Positions 11,346 to 22,053 of a DNA stretch of 64,000 nt are shown in pieces (the stretch's first letter is position 1; each line of letters starts with the position of its first letter). Source of the DNA: Ophthalmolycus amberensis (Eukaryota > Chordata > Actinopteri > Perciformes > Zoarcidae); NCBI GenBank assembly GCA_024529925.1, contig JAFEUB010000727.1:649501-713500 (forward strand), read 5' to 3'. The notes beneath the pieces are model-generated. The model saw only the letters and a program-made list of their open reading frames with translations. It was not told where the DNA came from and ran no database searches. A program made the translations under genes and the position numbers.

Positions 11346-11964
11346 TGAGGCGCTGCGACCTGGCAACCCGGAACTTGTGGGTTGGGGGGGCGGAGCCTCG
11401 GGGTGCGAGGTGGCGTCATCGTCGTTGGCGTCGCGCCGGAGTGATTGCATGCAGGTGCTTCGTGTTTGTTTGTTTTTCCTAACGTGCTTTGGGATAGTTG
11501 TGAGGAGCTTGTTGCGTCGATGCTCTGCAGGCGGACTGTGGTGGAGTTGGCGATCAGCTGGCGCGTCTCGATCAGCTGGTAAGTCGTCGATGGGGGACCT
11601 TGCTGGAGCGCGGGGGGGGGGGCGGCGTCTTGGCGCTGCGGCGTCTTGGCGCTGCGGCGTCTTGGCGCTGCGTGCCGGGCAGCTAGAGTCGTCGGAGGCT
11701 CGTTCCTGAGCTGGGTCTGGAGCGAGCGAAGAAGGAGAAAGCTGGAGTTACGTTTCCGTTGTCTGCGTCGGGAGGTAGCGGGTCTCCCTGTGCCGCCGAG
11801 ATGTGGGTAACGGGAGGACGGCCGTGAGTCCGACTCTTCGTATTGTCGGAGTCTGCGGGCGGATGCAGCTGGTCGGCGAGGTGGAGATCGCGGGTTTGGC
11901 TGCCCGGACCCTGTCGATGGCGGGTGGCGGCGTCCGTGGTGTACGTGCGTGGTGTTCCGGTTGC
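11346..11964. other. GC-rich sequence with a short tandem repeat, no gene recognised
   Basis: Contains about three copies of an 18-bp unit (GGCGTCTTGGCGCTGCG) at about 11620-11675 and a G-run just before it. Open frames have no recognisable domain. Confidence 0.6.
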
Positions 11965-12082
11965 GTGCAGAAACCTCGAGTGTGCCTGAGGCTTGGAGTG
12001 GGTAGGTATTTATAGGGGTGTGGCCGGAAGTGGCTGAGGTGTGGTCCTGCTCCTGAAATTCAGCTAAGTTTTATCTCCAATT
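11965..12082 (+). repeat. 118-bp direct repeat, right copy
   Basis: Second copy of the repeat at 8572-8689, including the TATA-like TATTTATAGGGG. Confidence 0.92.
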
Positions 12083-12153
12083 GTTTTATTACACTTCGTG
12101 TGGTATTCTCTCCTCATTAAATCAGCTCTGTGAGTGAAGTGTGGAATCTCGGC

Positions 12154-12206
12154 TATCGTACATAACTGCCGGCAGTTCTACCGACAACGGCACTTTGTGT
12201 ACGATA
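12154..12206. repeat. Nested inverted repeat (possible hairpin)
   Basis: A perfect 14-bp palindrome AACTGCCGGCAGTT (12164-12177) sits inside arms TATCGTACA (12154-12162) and TGTACGATA (12198-12206). Function unknown. Confidence 0.7.
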
Positions 12207-12539
12207 CGGCCAGCGATCCCCATTCTCACTACAACGCGGACCGCACGCAGAAGTTTGATTCATGACCCCCACCTTTGCTCTCTTTCTTGCCTCTCCCCTA
12301 ACTCACACACACATAGTCTGCCCCTGGGAAACCCTGTTCAAACGAGGCCTCACACACACGTGCTGCCCAGAACACACGTGATTTACATACAGCTCCCCCC
12401 TTCGCCATTTTGTCCGAGTCACTCGACTCCGCCATCTGGTGGTAGTTTAGCTGTAGTATCTTAAGGCCCCTCCCCTTTTGGTCCGCGTCACTCGACGCCG
12501 CCATCTTTGTAGTCTTTAGCTGTAGCTTTAAGACTCCCC

Positions 12540-12982
12540 CCTTTCTTTACCCACACACACACACACACACACATACTTGTATACAGACATCCTCATCCAT
12601 TTTATTCATTCTTTAGTTTAGGCATATAAAATTGTATGATAACGTTTGTTGGTTGCAATATTAATTGATTTGATCATTTATTATTTTGATTTAATAAACT
12701 CTGTTATACTTTAAGGAGCAGTCGTCTGTGATTACTTGTGCATATGTAGGTAATAAAACTGTATGTAGTAGCCTTGTGTACGAACTTAAACCTTCACTGT
12801 CACTTCGAATGTGTAGTCGCACCCGACTATTGACATTACGAGTGGCCACGAATTATGAGACTTAGTTTTATCGTTTGGTTATTGGTCCCTGTTCGCAGGG
12901 TGGTGCCCCGTTGTTATTAATAATCATTAATAATTGTTACATACATTAATAATTCTATTGATGTCAAGAATTCAGTTTCTTA
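12540..12982 (-). repeat. Right arm of the long inverted repeat
   Basis: Reverse-complement partner of 2064-2460, ending AGTTTCTTA at 12982. Just left of it, 12395-12510 carries ATGGCGG motifs on the minus strand (GCCGCCATCTT at about 12498), mirroring the left arm, and a CA microsatellite at 12549-12572. Confidence 0.7.
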
Positions 12983-13344
12983 AATGCTGATAACCCAAAC
13001 ACGCTCCTTTACGTTCCCAACAGAGCCATAATGTGGTTGTTTTATTTTCTCTTTGAGGGAAACATGGGGTGGGTTTACACATGCAGTTCTGACATTGAAC
13101 AGGGTGGCACATTGACCAAAAGTGCATATAGGTAAGGGCCTGGTAATGAGAATCAGGTGTGTGTGGACGGGAAGCTAACAGTTTTTGACCGTGTTATTGT
13201 GTCAATGTAGCGTGTCAGCCGGCATATGAGCTTGTAGTTTCAAGGTCTTATAGTATCCTGTAAACTTGAGGAGCTTTGGAAAACAATCTAATAAAAAACA
13301 CAATCAAATACAACTTAACACAATGAAATAAAACTTAACACAAT
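12983..13344. other. No gene seen; AACTTAACACA repeats at the right end
   Basis: From about 13285 to 13344 there are short degenerate tandem copies of AAACTTAACACAATGAAAT. The same motif recurs at 14235-14290 and 15181-15275, so it predates the LTR insertions that now interrupt it. Confidence 0.6.
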
Positions 13345-14078
13345 TGTTACGACCTGGATCAAAGGCTGCAACATAAGGGAGACAAGACGAGTGATAAAAG
13401 TAATAAATAGACATTTATTTAACGAACAAATAACCACTAAACTAAAACAAACAAAGAATTAATCAAACGAAGCAGCTGCCGTGAGAGGAGGTGAGGCTTA
13501 TCATACTGCGACAAGCTTCTTGTGTGAAGCCGTCCGTCTTCAGGTCTTTGTTTGCTGATGATCCTGTTCAGGATGGTCTGCAGCTCTGCGAGGCTGATCT
13601 CCATGTCCGGCCCTGCCAGCTGTCTGAAGAGATTTTTGAAGGCGGCGTCGATCTGGCGCTCGCCCAGCTCGGTCTCTACTGGAAGCTCTGCTGTAACGTC
13701 GGCATCGAGCTCCTCTGAGTCGGCGGGCTTCTCGGAGAAACCTCTAAGGACAAAGTCGGCCTCTTTGTGCGCCTCGAAGGTGGAGGGGACGATGATGTAT
13801 TCCCCGGCCGGCAGCCGCAACCGCGAGCTGACCTCCCTCAGGTTGATGATGAGCTCCGAGCGAGTGCTGGAGCCGTGGGTGAGGAAGAAGTCTCCCTTCA
13901 GGTGGACGCCTGACCTGCCCGTAAACTCATCTGGCCCCCGACAAAGAGGAGGAGCTGGGGCCTTAATACCTGGCACTCCCACCAGGCTCAGGTGTGTGTT
14001 GGCAGCTGGGTTAGCAACAACCTGAAAGACAGAGACAAACGGGACATAGACCCCTAGTGGAAGGGAGGAGTCATCACA
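13345..14078 (-). mobile_element. LTR-like segment carrying a calpain fragment
   Basis: On the minus strand this stretch begins TGTGATGACTCC and ends GGTCGTAACA, i.e. TG...CA termini. Immediately before its start is a purine run (TATGGAGGGGGG, complement of 14079-14090) that resembles a retroviral polypurine tract. That layout is what a 3' LTR looks like. No partner LTR is seen, and target-site copies cannot be tested because the internal region is lost. The calpain-derived sequence lies wholly inside it. The LTR reading is an inference. Confidence 0.4.
13493..13960 (-). pseudogene. Calpain fragment, intronless: end of the C2-like domain to the first EF-hand
   Basis: The minus-strand frame encodes HLKGDFFLTHGSS, then INLREVSSRLRLPAGEY, IIVPSTFEAHKEADFVL, an acidic linker, and FRQLAGPDMEISLAELQ, then ILNRIISK. 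This is the order in classical calpains of the C-terminal C2-like (domain III) segment followed by the start of the penta-EF-hand domain. After ISKQ a small deletion shifts the frame; the next frame continues DLKTDGFTQEACRSMISL. In genes of this family the region is split over several exons, but here it is contiguous, so it looks like a cDNA-derived (retro-copied) fragment. The catalytic domain is absent, so no protease activity is possible. It lies between LTR-like ends. Confidence 0.85.
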
Positions 14079-14505
14079 CCCCCCTCCATAAAAATCGGTG
14101 TTCTCACCAGGAATACCGACATCTACCAATTTCAAATTTTCAGAATTCATATTTACCGGTTATGAGTGCATCCCCCAGCCCACCAATCAATCTCCACTCT
14201 GCAACCCAGCAACTCCAACATGTGGAGAAGCACAATCTAAGAAAACTTAACACAAAGAAAACTTAACACACTAAGAAAACTTAACACGCTCCTCCTCTCC
14301 TTGTCACTGAGGACTCTTGTCGGACTAAGGGTGGGTGTCGACAGACATGTGAACCCCCTTGATATGCTGTGGACATCCTATTAATTCTCTGCACAGAGGA
14401 GCTTCCCTGGAGGGTCGAAACACGTTGGAGGTTCACGCTATTCCCCTCAGACCACTCGCTGTGTGCAAACACCCTGCCTGAGTCTCGGTGCAGTGACAAT
14501 ACAAT
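14079..14505. other. Remnant internal sequence and short repeats, no gene recognised
   Basis: Starts with the purine-tract complement CCCCCCTCCATA. AACTTAACACA-type repeats lie at 14235-14290, followed by about 200 bases without a recognised feature up to the target-site copy AAAGG. Confidence 0.5.
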
Positions 14506-14510
14506 CAAAG

Positions 14511-15176
14511 GTGTTATGATGTGGTGCGTTCATGGACCCAAATGTAGACTCAGGACAGCAGAGTTCTATTTCAAAAACCAATATTCTTTATTTCTCTCAG
14601 GCAGAGAAAAAGACAGGAAATAGATAGTCAAAAAGGAGGCGTCTCTATAAGCTCCGCACGGGTCCAAGCCGGAAAGTGGCTAAATCCTCTGAGCGGCTGA
14701 CGAAGCCGACAGGTAAACAGTCACGTCAAACACGGAGGCGCGTCCTCGCGCTCCGCTCTGATCCTAGCCGGAAAGTGGCTGGCAGGCAGGCTGGAACGTC
14801 TGTGTGATACCCGAGGCGCGACACAGGAACGCCAAGACTACACAGTTGATCTCAGAGGAACTAACTGGAAGGCTTCTTCGTGCAGGTGAAAACCCGAGGC
14901 TCGACACTGGATGGCAGGTAAGTTGAACACAAAAACAGATTGTTAGTAAAGGAATCTCACAGTGAAACAACGGACAACTCACGGGACGGGAACCCAGGTT
15001 GGTAAACGGACGGACTGACAACTGGGATGAGAGTGACAGGAGTATTTATGTCAGCTGGAGGTGATCACAGGAGATGAGGCACAGCTGTGCCTGCGGAGAG
15101 AGGCAAGGCAGTGGGCGGGACTCGTAGGAGGACACTACTGAGGGAAATACAGCAGAGTTAGACATAAATCCTCACA
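14511..15176 (-). mobile_element. Solo Gypsy LTR with target-site duplication
   Basis: Starts TGTTATGATG and ends CCTCACA, flanked by AAAGG on both sides (14506-14510 and 15177-15181). The layout resembles the LTR at 4581-5270 (ATGGACCCAAA near the start, a TATTTAT box followed by AGGTGATCACAGG, and a GCGGAGAGAGGC block), so it belongs to a related Gypsy family. No internal sequence remains, as expected after LTR-LTR recombination. Confidence 0.9.
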
Positions 15177-15275
15177 AAAGGAAACTTAACACAATGAAAT
15201 AAAACTTAACACAATCTAACAAAACTTAACACAATCTAAGAAAACTTAACACAATGAAATAAAACTTAACACAAG
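15177..15275. repeat. AACTTAACACA short tandem repeats
   Basis: Five or six degenerate copies of an AAAACTTAACACAATGAAAT-type unit. They continue the arrays at 13285-13344 and 14235-14290. Confidence 0.8.
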
Positions 15276-15365
15276 CTGGTTCCTACACGCAGGATTCAGC
15301 CTTCTGTTCCTCACCTCTTCCGACTCAAGGTGGTCCCATACTAGCCGACGCTTACCTGGGCTTAC

Positions 15366-17617
15366 CTTCAAAGGACTTGGGGGAATGGTACAGGAAGAAC
15401 TAGAAGAAGAGGGAGAGGAGGAGTTAGAAGAGGAACTAGAGGAGGAGCGAGAAGAAGAGGGAGAGGAGGAGCTAGAAGAGGGACTAGAGGAGGAGCTAGA
15501 AGAGGAGCTAGAAGAAGAGGGAGGAGAAATAGGAGTGGACAAGACACAAGAGGAGGGAGGAGATGGGTCACAGCGAGTGGAGGAGCCAGTCCTGCGTTGT
15601 GAGGCTGGGATTCTACGGAGGATGATCCGTGGGGCGTCGGGGCGGTTGAGGTCCGGGATGAGGAAAGTCCTCCACGTGAAGCGTCGTCCCGCCTGAAGGT
15701 TTAAAAAAATAAATACAACCATCAGACCACTGCTCCACATCGTGGAAACAAACCAAGGACTGTTACATCATATAGACTTTCTCACATCACATATTGAATT
15801 AAGGAGGATCAGTGCCCCTATGCAGTAATAGATCTCTCCCAGGTGTGTGTGCAACCACCACTGCTGTAATTTGATTAAGAATATGGATATGAATATGGAT
15901 TAAGGCTCAGAATAACTGTCTCTGCAGGCAGTTCTGTTAGCTGTTAGCCAAACACACCGTCCAAAAACAGTAAAGATGAGCAAACCGTTTTCTTCTTCTT
16001 TGGACACACACAGCACATTCGGAATATGAGTCTCAATGGGAGATGATGAAAGAAACTGATCAAAGTGTTAAAATAACTGTGTGACGTTCAGGTTCTTTGT
16101 TCTTACCGTGCTCCTGGTTGGAGGGACTGTGTCCGTGCTGCCAGGGTTGTAGTCTGGTGGGGGACTAGGTGAGGAGCTCATCAGATCTCTGATCCTGAGG
16201 ATGGTCCGTAAGACGCCGGGCCGGTAAGGGTCCGGGACCTGGACCTGGACGTAGGTGAACTGTCGTGCCATCTGAGGGTAAAAACACACACAACCCTCAG
16301 ACCACTGATCCACATCATAGTCATTTCTCATATCACATTGAAAGGATCAGTAGCACAAAGCAGTGTGACTAGATAGAAAGTAAATGTCATACAATAAATG
16401 ATACGCTCGCAAAAGTATTGGCAGAAACAAACCCAGTACAGTGCAACATGTTTGCATTTGTTTCAGTGTTGTTACTGCAGGAGGCCTTCCATATGTCTAC
16501 ATGCTGCATGAACACACAGTCACCACTGATACAGTTTCACTGAACACAACACAGTTTACTGTCACATGATTAAAATGACACCTGACCTGCTCGATATTCA
16601 CACCACCATTTTGTTTTCATAATTCATGAGCACATGGATTAGGCTGTGTAGTGTACTGATTTCTATCAGCTGTTTATTGTAAACATTAATATGTGCGTGC
16701 ATGTAAACACGTGTGTATATAATTACTATCAGTCTGGAAGCTTTATTACAGTTTACACAGAGTACATCTACACTCAGATACATTTCACACAGCGAGGTTT
16801 ACACCAGAGCTGTCTTGCTGATTGATTAAAAGTCTGAAACATATCAGCACTTTTTCTATAGAAAATATCTTTTAGTGGTTCTTTCACTCTGCTGTTCATC
16901 GTGTTAATATTCAGGGCACGAAGACATAAAAGTGACACATTTATAAACAACTTTACGTGTAAAATAACCTCATATATGAAAAATATCACAAGTATGTAGG
17001 AAATGTGTGAATTGAGAGTTAATATGGATTAAATATATTATCATGCGTGCATCACTTGTGATCCGTATCACCTAGAAGTTATATAAATATAAAGAAACAA
17101 TATTTCTATTAGCATTTCTCAGTTTAAGCTAACGCTGGCCGGTCGGGTCTATAAAGCTAACGTTAGCGAACCAAGAAAGCAGCTTTGGTTCAGATACACT
17201 TTTATAAACTTGGTCTCAACAGTCAAAAGTCAGTCCTAGTGGATTAATATACACTGATAACTGAAAATATGATCAATATTAGGATAAACATCGGTTCAGA
17301 TAGTCGCTATAAATACATAAAAAACAGTGGTGGAAAAAGTATATAAATCTCACTTTTTTCCTGCAAAATTGTATCAGAATCAGACTTACCTTTATCAGTA
17401 AGTCACCGATGCAGAACAATCCTGGTTTGAAGGTGTTTCTTGGGAGGTTTCGTCGAGTGAAAGTAGATTTCGGCTTTTTCTGACGGACCAACGGTTGGAA
17501 CAGACTGAATTTAGAAAAACGCACAATTTGGTAAACATAGTGGTAACGATGGAACGTTCTGCTGAGAACAGCTAGTTCTTACCTCAGAGTCTCCATCAGG
17601 TCCTCAACAGTCCTCCG
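15366..17617 (-). CDS. Unidentified gene, four exons (partial)
   Basis: Four minus-strand exons join in frame with canonical signals: 17583-17617 (GTGCAG acceptor, GTAAGA donor), 17390-17504 (ATTCAG, GTAAGT), 16107-16271 (CCTCAG, GTAAGA) and 15366-15692 (TTCAG, GTAAGC). Phases agree at every junction. The first two give RRTVEDLMETLSLFQPL and a basic stretch ending GLFCIGDLLIK. Exons 3 and 4 look like duplicates of each other: QFTYVQVQVPDPYRPGVLRT, then ILRIR, versus RFTWRTFLIPDLNRPDAPRI, then ILRRI. Exon 4 continues into a serine-rich tract encoded by a purine-rich repeat. Neither the start nor the stop was found. I do not recognise the protein. Intact phases and splice sites favour a real gene, but transcription is unproven. 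Confidence 0.6.
15385..15530 (+). repeat. GAGGAG(C/T)TAGAAGA purine-rich tandem repeat
   Basis: About 145 bases of degenerate GAGGAGGAGCTAGAAGA units. On the minus strand it encodes the poly-serine part of the preceding gene's last visible exon. The plus-strand poly-Glu frame is its shadow. Confidence 0.85.
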
Positions 17618-18574
17618 CTGCACAAACAGACATTAAATACAACTTTAAGAGGAATATATCCACATGAGCTCAAATAATACAACTAACATTACATTGTGAC
17701 TCACAGTCTCCTGTCGCGTTTGAGAGTCACGTGACCTGCCCAGGGGTTAACCACACATTAAGTCTCCATTCAGGCCTATTTAAAAAACACGGTCTCATAT
17801 AATGTCCAATAACATAGAGATGCATGTTTGCATGGAGGTTCGAGGGTGTCAGGTTGGACCCTGTCCTTGGTCCTATGTGGTCCTCCAGTGTCCACAGATT
17901 GACAGCACGTGGACCTGCTGTTTCACGTTTCCTACATTGTTGTGACAGGAAGCCAGATTTTCATAATAAGTGACACAAACATCAGTTTGAAATAAAATGA
18001 AAACATATTTTCTGAGGTTTGTTTACTGGTCCACATCCTGTCTGTCTTTGGGCCATCGTTGGACAAATGTCTCTCCAGAGACAATTCATTTACACACCCC
18101 TGTATACATAAATACATAAATACATAAATACAGAATAACAACAGAAACAAAGTCAGGGGCAGTATCGCCCCGACCACTGGCAGCAAACCACGACCAGGGC
18201 ACCGTCAGGGAGCTCCAGAACAGGTCAGTAGGATCAGCCAGGCCGGGTCAACCGGGTTGAATCTTATTTAATTCATTCATTATTATTATTTCTTTTTTTT
18301 GTAATTCTTGTATTGATTGTATTTTATTTTATTTATTATTATCATCATTCTTCTTTTTTTTTTAGACTGATCGGTCCAGAAGAACATCTTGAAGACGTTC
18401 TAGTTTCTTCACATCTGGTCTCACAGGTGTCCAGTTGATGCAGGTGATACATGTGATGAAATGATCCTATAGAATGCCTTGTTATGAAGCTTTATACATT
18501 ATAATGTGTTAAGATTGTGCTTATTAATCATTATAGACATGACCTTCATATAATGTGTTACATAATTCTTTATT
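17618..18574. other. No gene recognised; contains duplicated block 18130-18415
   Basis: The part from about 18130 to 18415 is almost identical to 61737-62025, including GTATCGCCCCGACCACTGGC, an AT-rich stretch, and TTTTTTTTTAG followed by ACTGATCGGTCCAGAA. That last junction resembles a splice acceptor, but I could not join it to any exon. Confidence 0.6.
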
Positions 18575-20164
18575 AAAGTTCAAAGTTCAAAGTTCAGAAT
18601 TAGCTTTATTGTCAACAGAGGAGTTGAAAAAACGTTTCGCTCCAGTCTAACATATAAACATATGAAGTGAATACAGTGCAAATAGATTAAAAAAACATTT
18701 AGACAACATATATATTTAGAAAAAACTATCATTCTGTATTTAGCAGCAGTCGGACATAGAGAGTCTTAAAAGAGAAGAGGGAGAGAGTTCAGAGAGTTCA
18801 GCTTCCCAACAGCCTGGTGGACGAAGCTGTTTGAGAGTCTGGTGGTGCGAGCACGGAGGCTCCGGTATCTTCTCCCAGAGGGCAGGAGGCTGAAGAGACT
18901 GTGTGAGGGGTGGCTGGAGTCGCGCACGAGCATGGTCACTTTGCGGGTGAGGCGAGTGTCATATATGTCCTGCAGGGAGGGGAGTGAGGCACCAATGCTC
19001 CTTCCAGCTGTGTTCACTATGCGCTGCAGGGCTTTCCTGTTGTAGTCAGTGCAGCTTCCGCCCCACACAGTGATGCAGTTTGTCAGGATGCTCTCAATGG
19101 TGCCTCGGTAAATAGTGCACATGATGGGTGGTGGTGTTCTTGCCTTCTTTAATTTGCGGAGAAAGTAGAGGCGCCTCTGGGCTTTCTTTGCCAGTGATGT
19201 TGTGTTGGCTGTCCACGAGAGGTCCTCACTGATGTCCACCCCCAGGAATTTGGTGCTGCTCACTCTCTCTGAGCACCATTGATGGTCAGTGGTGGGTGTT
19301 GAGTGTGGCCTCTCCGGAAGTCAACAACAATCTCCTTGGTCTTGCTGTTATTCAGAAGGAGGTTGTTGTCTCTGCACCACGTGGTCAGAAGGCTGACCTC
19401 CTTCCTATAGTGGGTCTCATCGTCGTTGGTGATGAGACCTACCAGAGTTGTGTCGTCTGCGAATTTGACCATGTGATTAGTGCTGTAGGTTGTGCTGCAG
19501 TCGTGTGTCAGCAAGGTGAAGAGCAGTGGACTGAGCACACAGCCTTGAGGGGCCCCTGTGCTCAGTGTGATGCTGCTCGAGGTGTTGTTGCCGACACGTA
19601 CTGCTTGTGGCCTTTCACTGAGGAAGTCCAGCAGCCAGTTACACAGCGAGGTGTTGAGCCCCAGCTGGTCAAGTTTGCAGATGAGTTTTTGTGGGATTAT
19701 GGTGTTGAATGCTGAACTAAAGTCTATGAACAGCATTCTCACATATGAGTCCTTTGTGTCCAGATGGGTGAGGGCTGGGTGGAGAGCAGAGCAGATTGCA
19801 TCCTCCGTGGACTGTTTGGCACGGTATGCAAACTGGAAAGGGTCCAGGGTGGGCGGGGAGGAATGGATTTGATATGTGACATGACTAGCCGTTCAAAGCA
19901 CTTCATGATTATGGGGGTCAGTGCCACCGGACGGTAGTCATTATAGCAGGACGGAGTGGGTTTCTTTGGCACAGGTATGATGATGGTGGCCTTGAAGCAT
20001 GATGGAACAACAGCTTGTCTCAGAGAAGTATTAAAGACATCCGTGAAGACATCCTTAAGCTCCTCTGCGCAGTCCTTCAACACGCGACCAGGGATGTTGT
20101 CTGGACCTGTTGCCTTGCGGGTGTTGATAGTGGAGAGTGTCCTCTTCACGCTGGCAGCAGACAA
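18575..20164 (-). mobile_element. LINE (L2/CR1-like non-LTR retrotransposon) remnant 1
   Basis: The minus strand encodes reverse-transcriptase pieces in order: RKATGPDNIPGRVLKDCAEE and NDYRPVALTPIIMKCFERLV (from 20164), MLFIDFSSAFNTIIPQKL, TGAPQGCVLSPLLF, the catalytic FADD (VKFADDTTLVGL), then FLGVDISEDLSWT and the C-terminal region ending near 18766. At least three frameshifts (around 19860, 19740 and 19262) break the frame. The 5' end, including the endonuclease, is missing. The 3' end near 18575 carries three tandem TTCAAAG units, a typical short-repeat tail. Confidence 0.9.
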
Positions 20165-21190
20165 GGATAAGGATGTTTATTGTCATTGTAAAAACATACA
20201 ACGAAATTAAGTTGGCGACTCATCAGTACAGCAGCAGTTAAACAAGTGTATAAAAACATTAAGACAAGACGATTTAAAACAAGACATGAAATAAATATAT
20301 ACAAGATAAAACAAGACAAGGCACAGGCATCAATGGCTTCAAAGTAAAAAATCTGCTTAGTTAAAGTGTTAATGAATTGTATCACCACAGCACTGTCCGG
20401 TGTGAGCTGGGAGTAGGGGGGCAATGGAGGAAACCGCTCTGGGGAAGAAGCTGTTCCTCAGCCTAGTCCGGGTTTTGATGGTCCTGTATCTCCTTCCTGA
20501 TGGTAGTGGAACAAACAGAGAGTGACCCGGGTGAGTGATGTCTGTACAGATGTTTCTGGCCTTCTTCTGGAGACGGCCAGCATACACATTTGTCCAGGTC
20601 AGGCAGGGTAACTCCCACAATCCTCTGTGCTGTTTTAACCACCCGGGCCAGGTCCGTCCGGTTCTCTGCTGTGCAGCTGGCGTACCACACAGTAAAGCAC
20701 ATACACAGGATGCTTTCGATCACACTTCTGTAGAAGTTAACCAGAAGTGCAGGGGGCAGGCCAGCTTGTTTTAGCTTCCTCAGAAAGAAGAGCCTCGCTG
20801 GGCTTTATTTCACCAGGTGTGATGTGTTCAGGGACCAAGTGAGGTCTTTAGTGATGTGGAGCCCCAGGAATTTGATGCTGTCCACCCTCTCCACCTCCTC
20901 CCCACTTATGTAGAGAGGAGAGGGTGTGGTCTTCCTGGATCTCCTGAAGTCCACTATGACTTCTTTGGTCTTGGTGGTGTTCAGGACCAGGTTGTCCGAG
21001 CACCACTCAGCCAGATGTTGGACCTCCTGTCTGTAGTGCGTCTCGTCATTGTTGGAGATGAGTCCCACCACAATGGTGTCGTCAGCAAACTTCACTATTG
21101 TGTTGGAGGAATATGTGGCGGAGCAGTCCTGAGTGAAGAGGTCCGGGCTGTGTCATCAGGCACAGAGCCTGATCGTGTGGAGGGGGCGGA
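20165..21190 (-). mobile_element. LINE remnant 2, abutting remnant 1
   Basis: A second element of the same type lies directly upstream on the minus strand. It retains KFADDTIVVGLISNNDETHY, then VIVDFRRSRKT, FLGLHITKDLTW and a C-terminal part with VIESILCMCFTVWYASC. Frames shift between 20805, 20723 and 20369. It is 5'-truncated inside the reverse transcriptase. Its 3' end lies precisely at the 5' end of remnant 1, so one probably inserted next to or into the other. Confidence 0.88.
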
Positions 21191-22053
21191 GTCTTATATA
21201 GTAATATTTAATAATAAATGATTAAATATTATTCTGGTTGACTGACAGGCTTTTATTGATGGCTGATGTGAAATTGAGAAACTCAAGACGGTTTATTAAA
21301 GACTACTAACATTTCTAAGTGCAGACATGATGATTTATTAATTACATTGAGAAACATCAGCATTTTAACCAATAAATAATTTGTATCAACTCATCATTTA
21401 TCAGAAAGTAAAAAGTATATAAATATATATATTAGAGTAACAGACCAACATTTTGGAAAATGAAGCACATGAAGCAGAAACATCCACATGGCATGGCACA
21501 TGTGTTGAGAGTGTTACCTGCTCTGTAACTACTCCATCTCTCTGAGCTTCAGTCACTTCAAACTGTAAACCACGTGTTGTGCTGCTGAACCATGAGCTCT
21601 CTGTATTGTTTCACATCTCCTGTTCATATTTAAGGCTGATATAAGATCCACTCAATGAAAACACATTTACAACAAGAGAGAAAAACACGTTTCCAAATGA
21701 TTTTGATCCAGATGTTGATACCTTGAAGTATTATTATGGACATATTTGTGTTATTTGAACATAAAAACAAAGAGAAAGTGTTTGTTTGTGACTGTTCACC
21801 TCTCCATCACGTTGATTGAACGTCATAAAGAAAGCCCCGTTAGTTTGCTGTATGTGTGGAGCTGCACTGACTGCTGTGATTGGTGTCATTGCTCCTCTCC
21901 TCCAGGTGGAGGCGCTGTAGGACAAACACACACAACTGGTTTCTGAATGTTTTCATGGGAACTAGAATATGAAGAAGCAGTGATGAAGCTGCTGTAACAT
22001 GTAAACACCTTGTTGTTGTATCAGCTGTTTGTTGAACAGTAGACAGAGTGTAT

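Noticed and set aside
9419..11482. Ser/Leu/Phe-rich and LETSWRT-repeat frames
   Set aside because: Products of the 24-bp and roughly 120-bp tandem repeats; no start context, domain or splice signals.
2064..12982. A single retrovirus with two LTRs as the explanation for the repeated arms
   Set aside because: The arms are inverted relative to each other; LTRs of one provirus are direct repeats, and no gag or pol lies between them apart from the nested Gypsy element.
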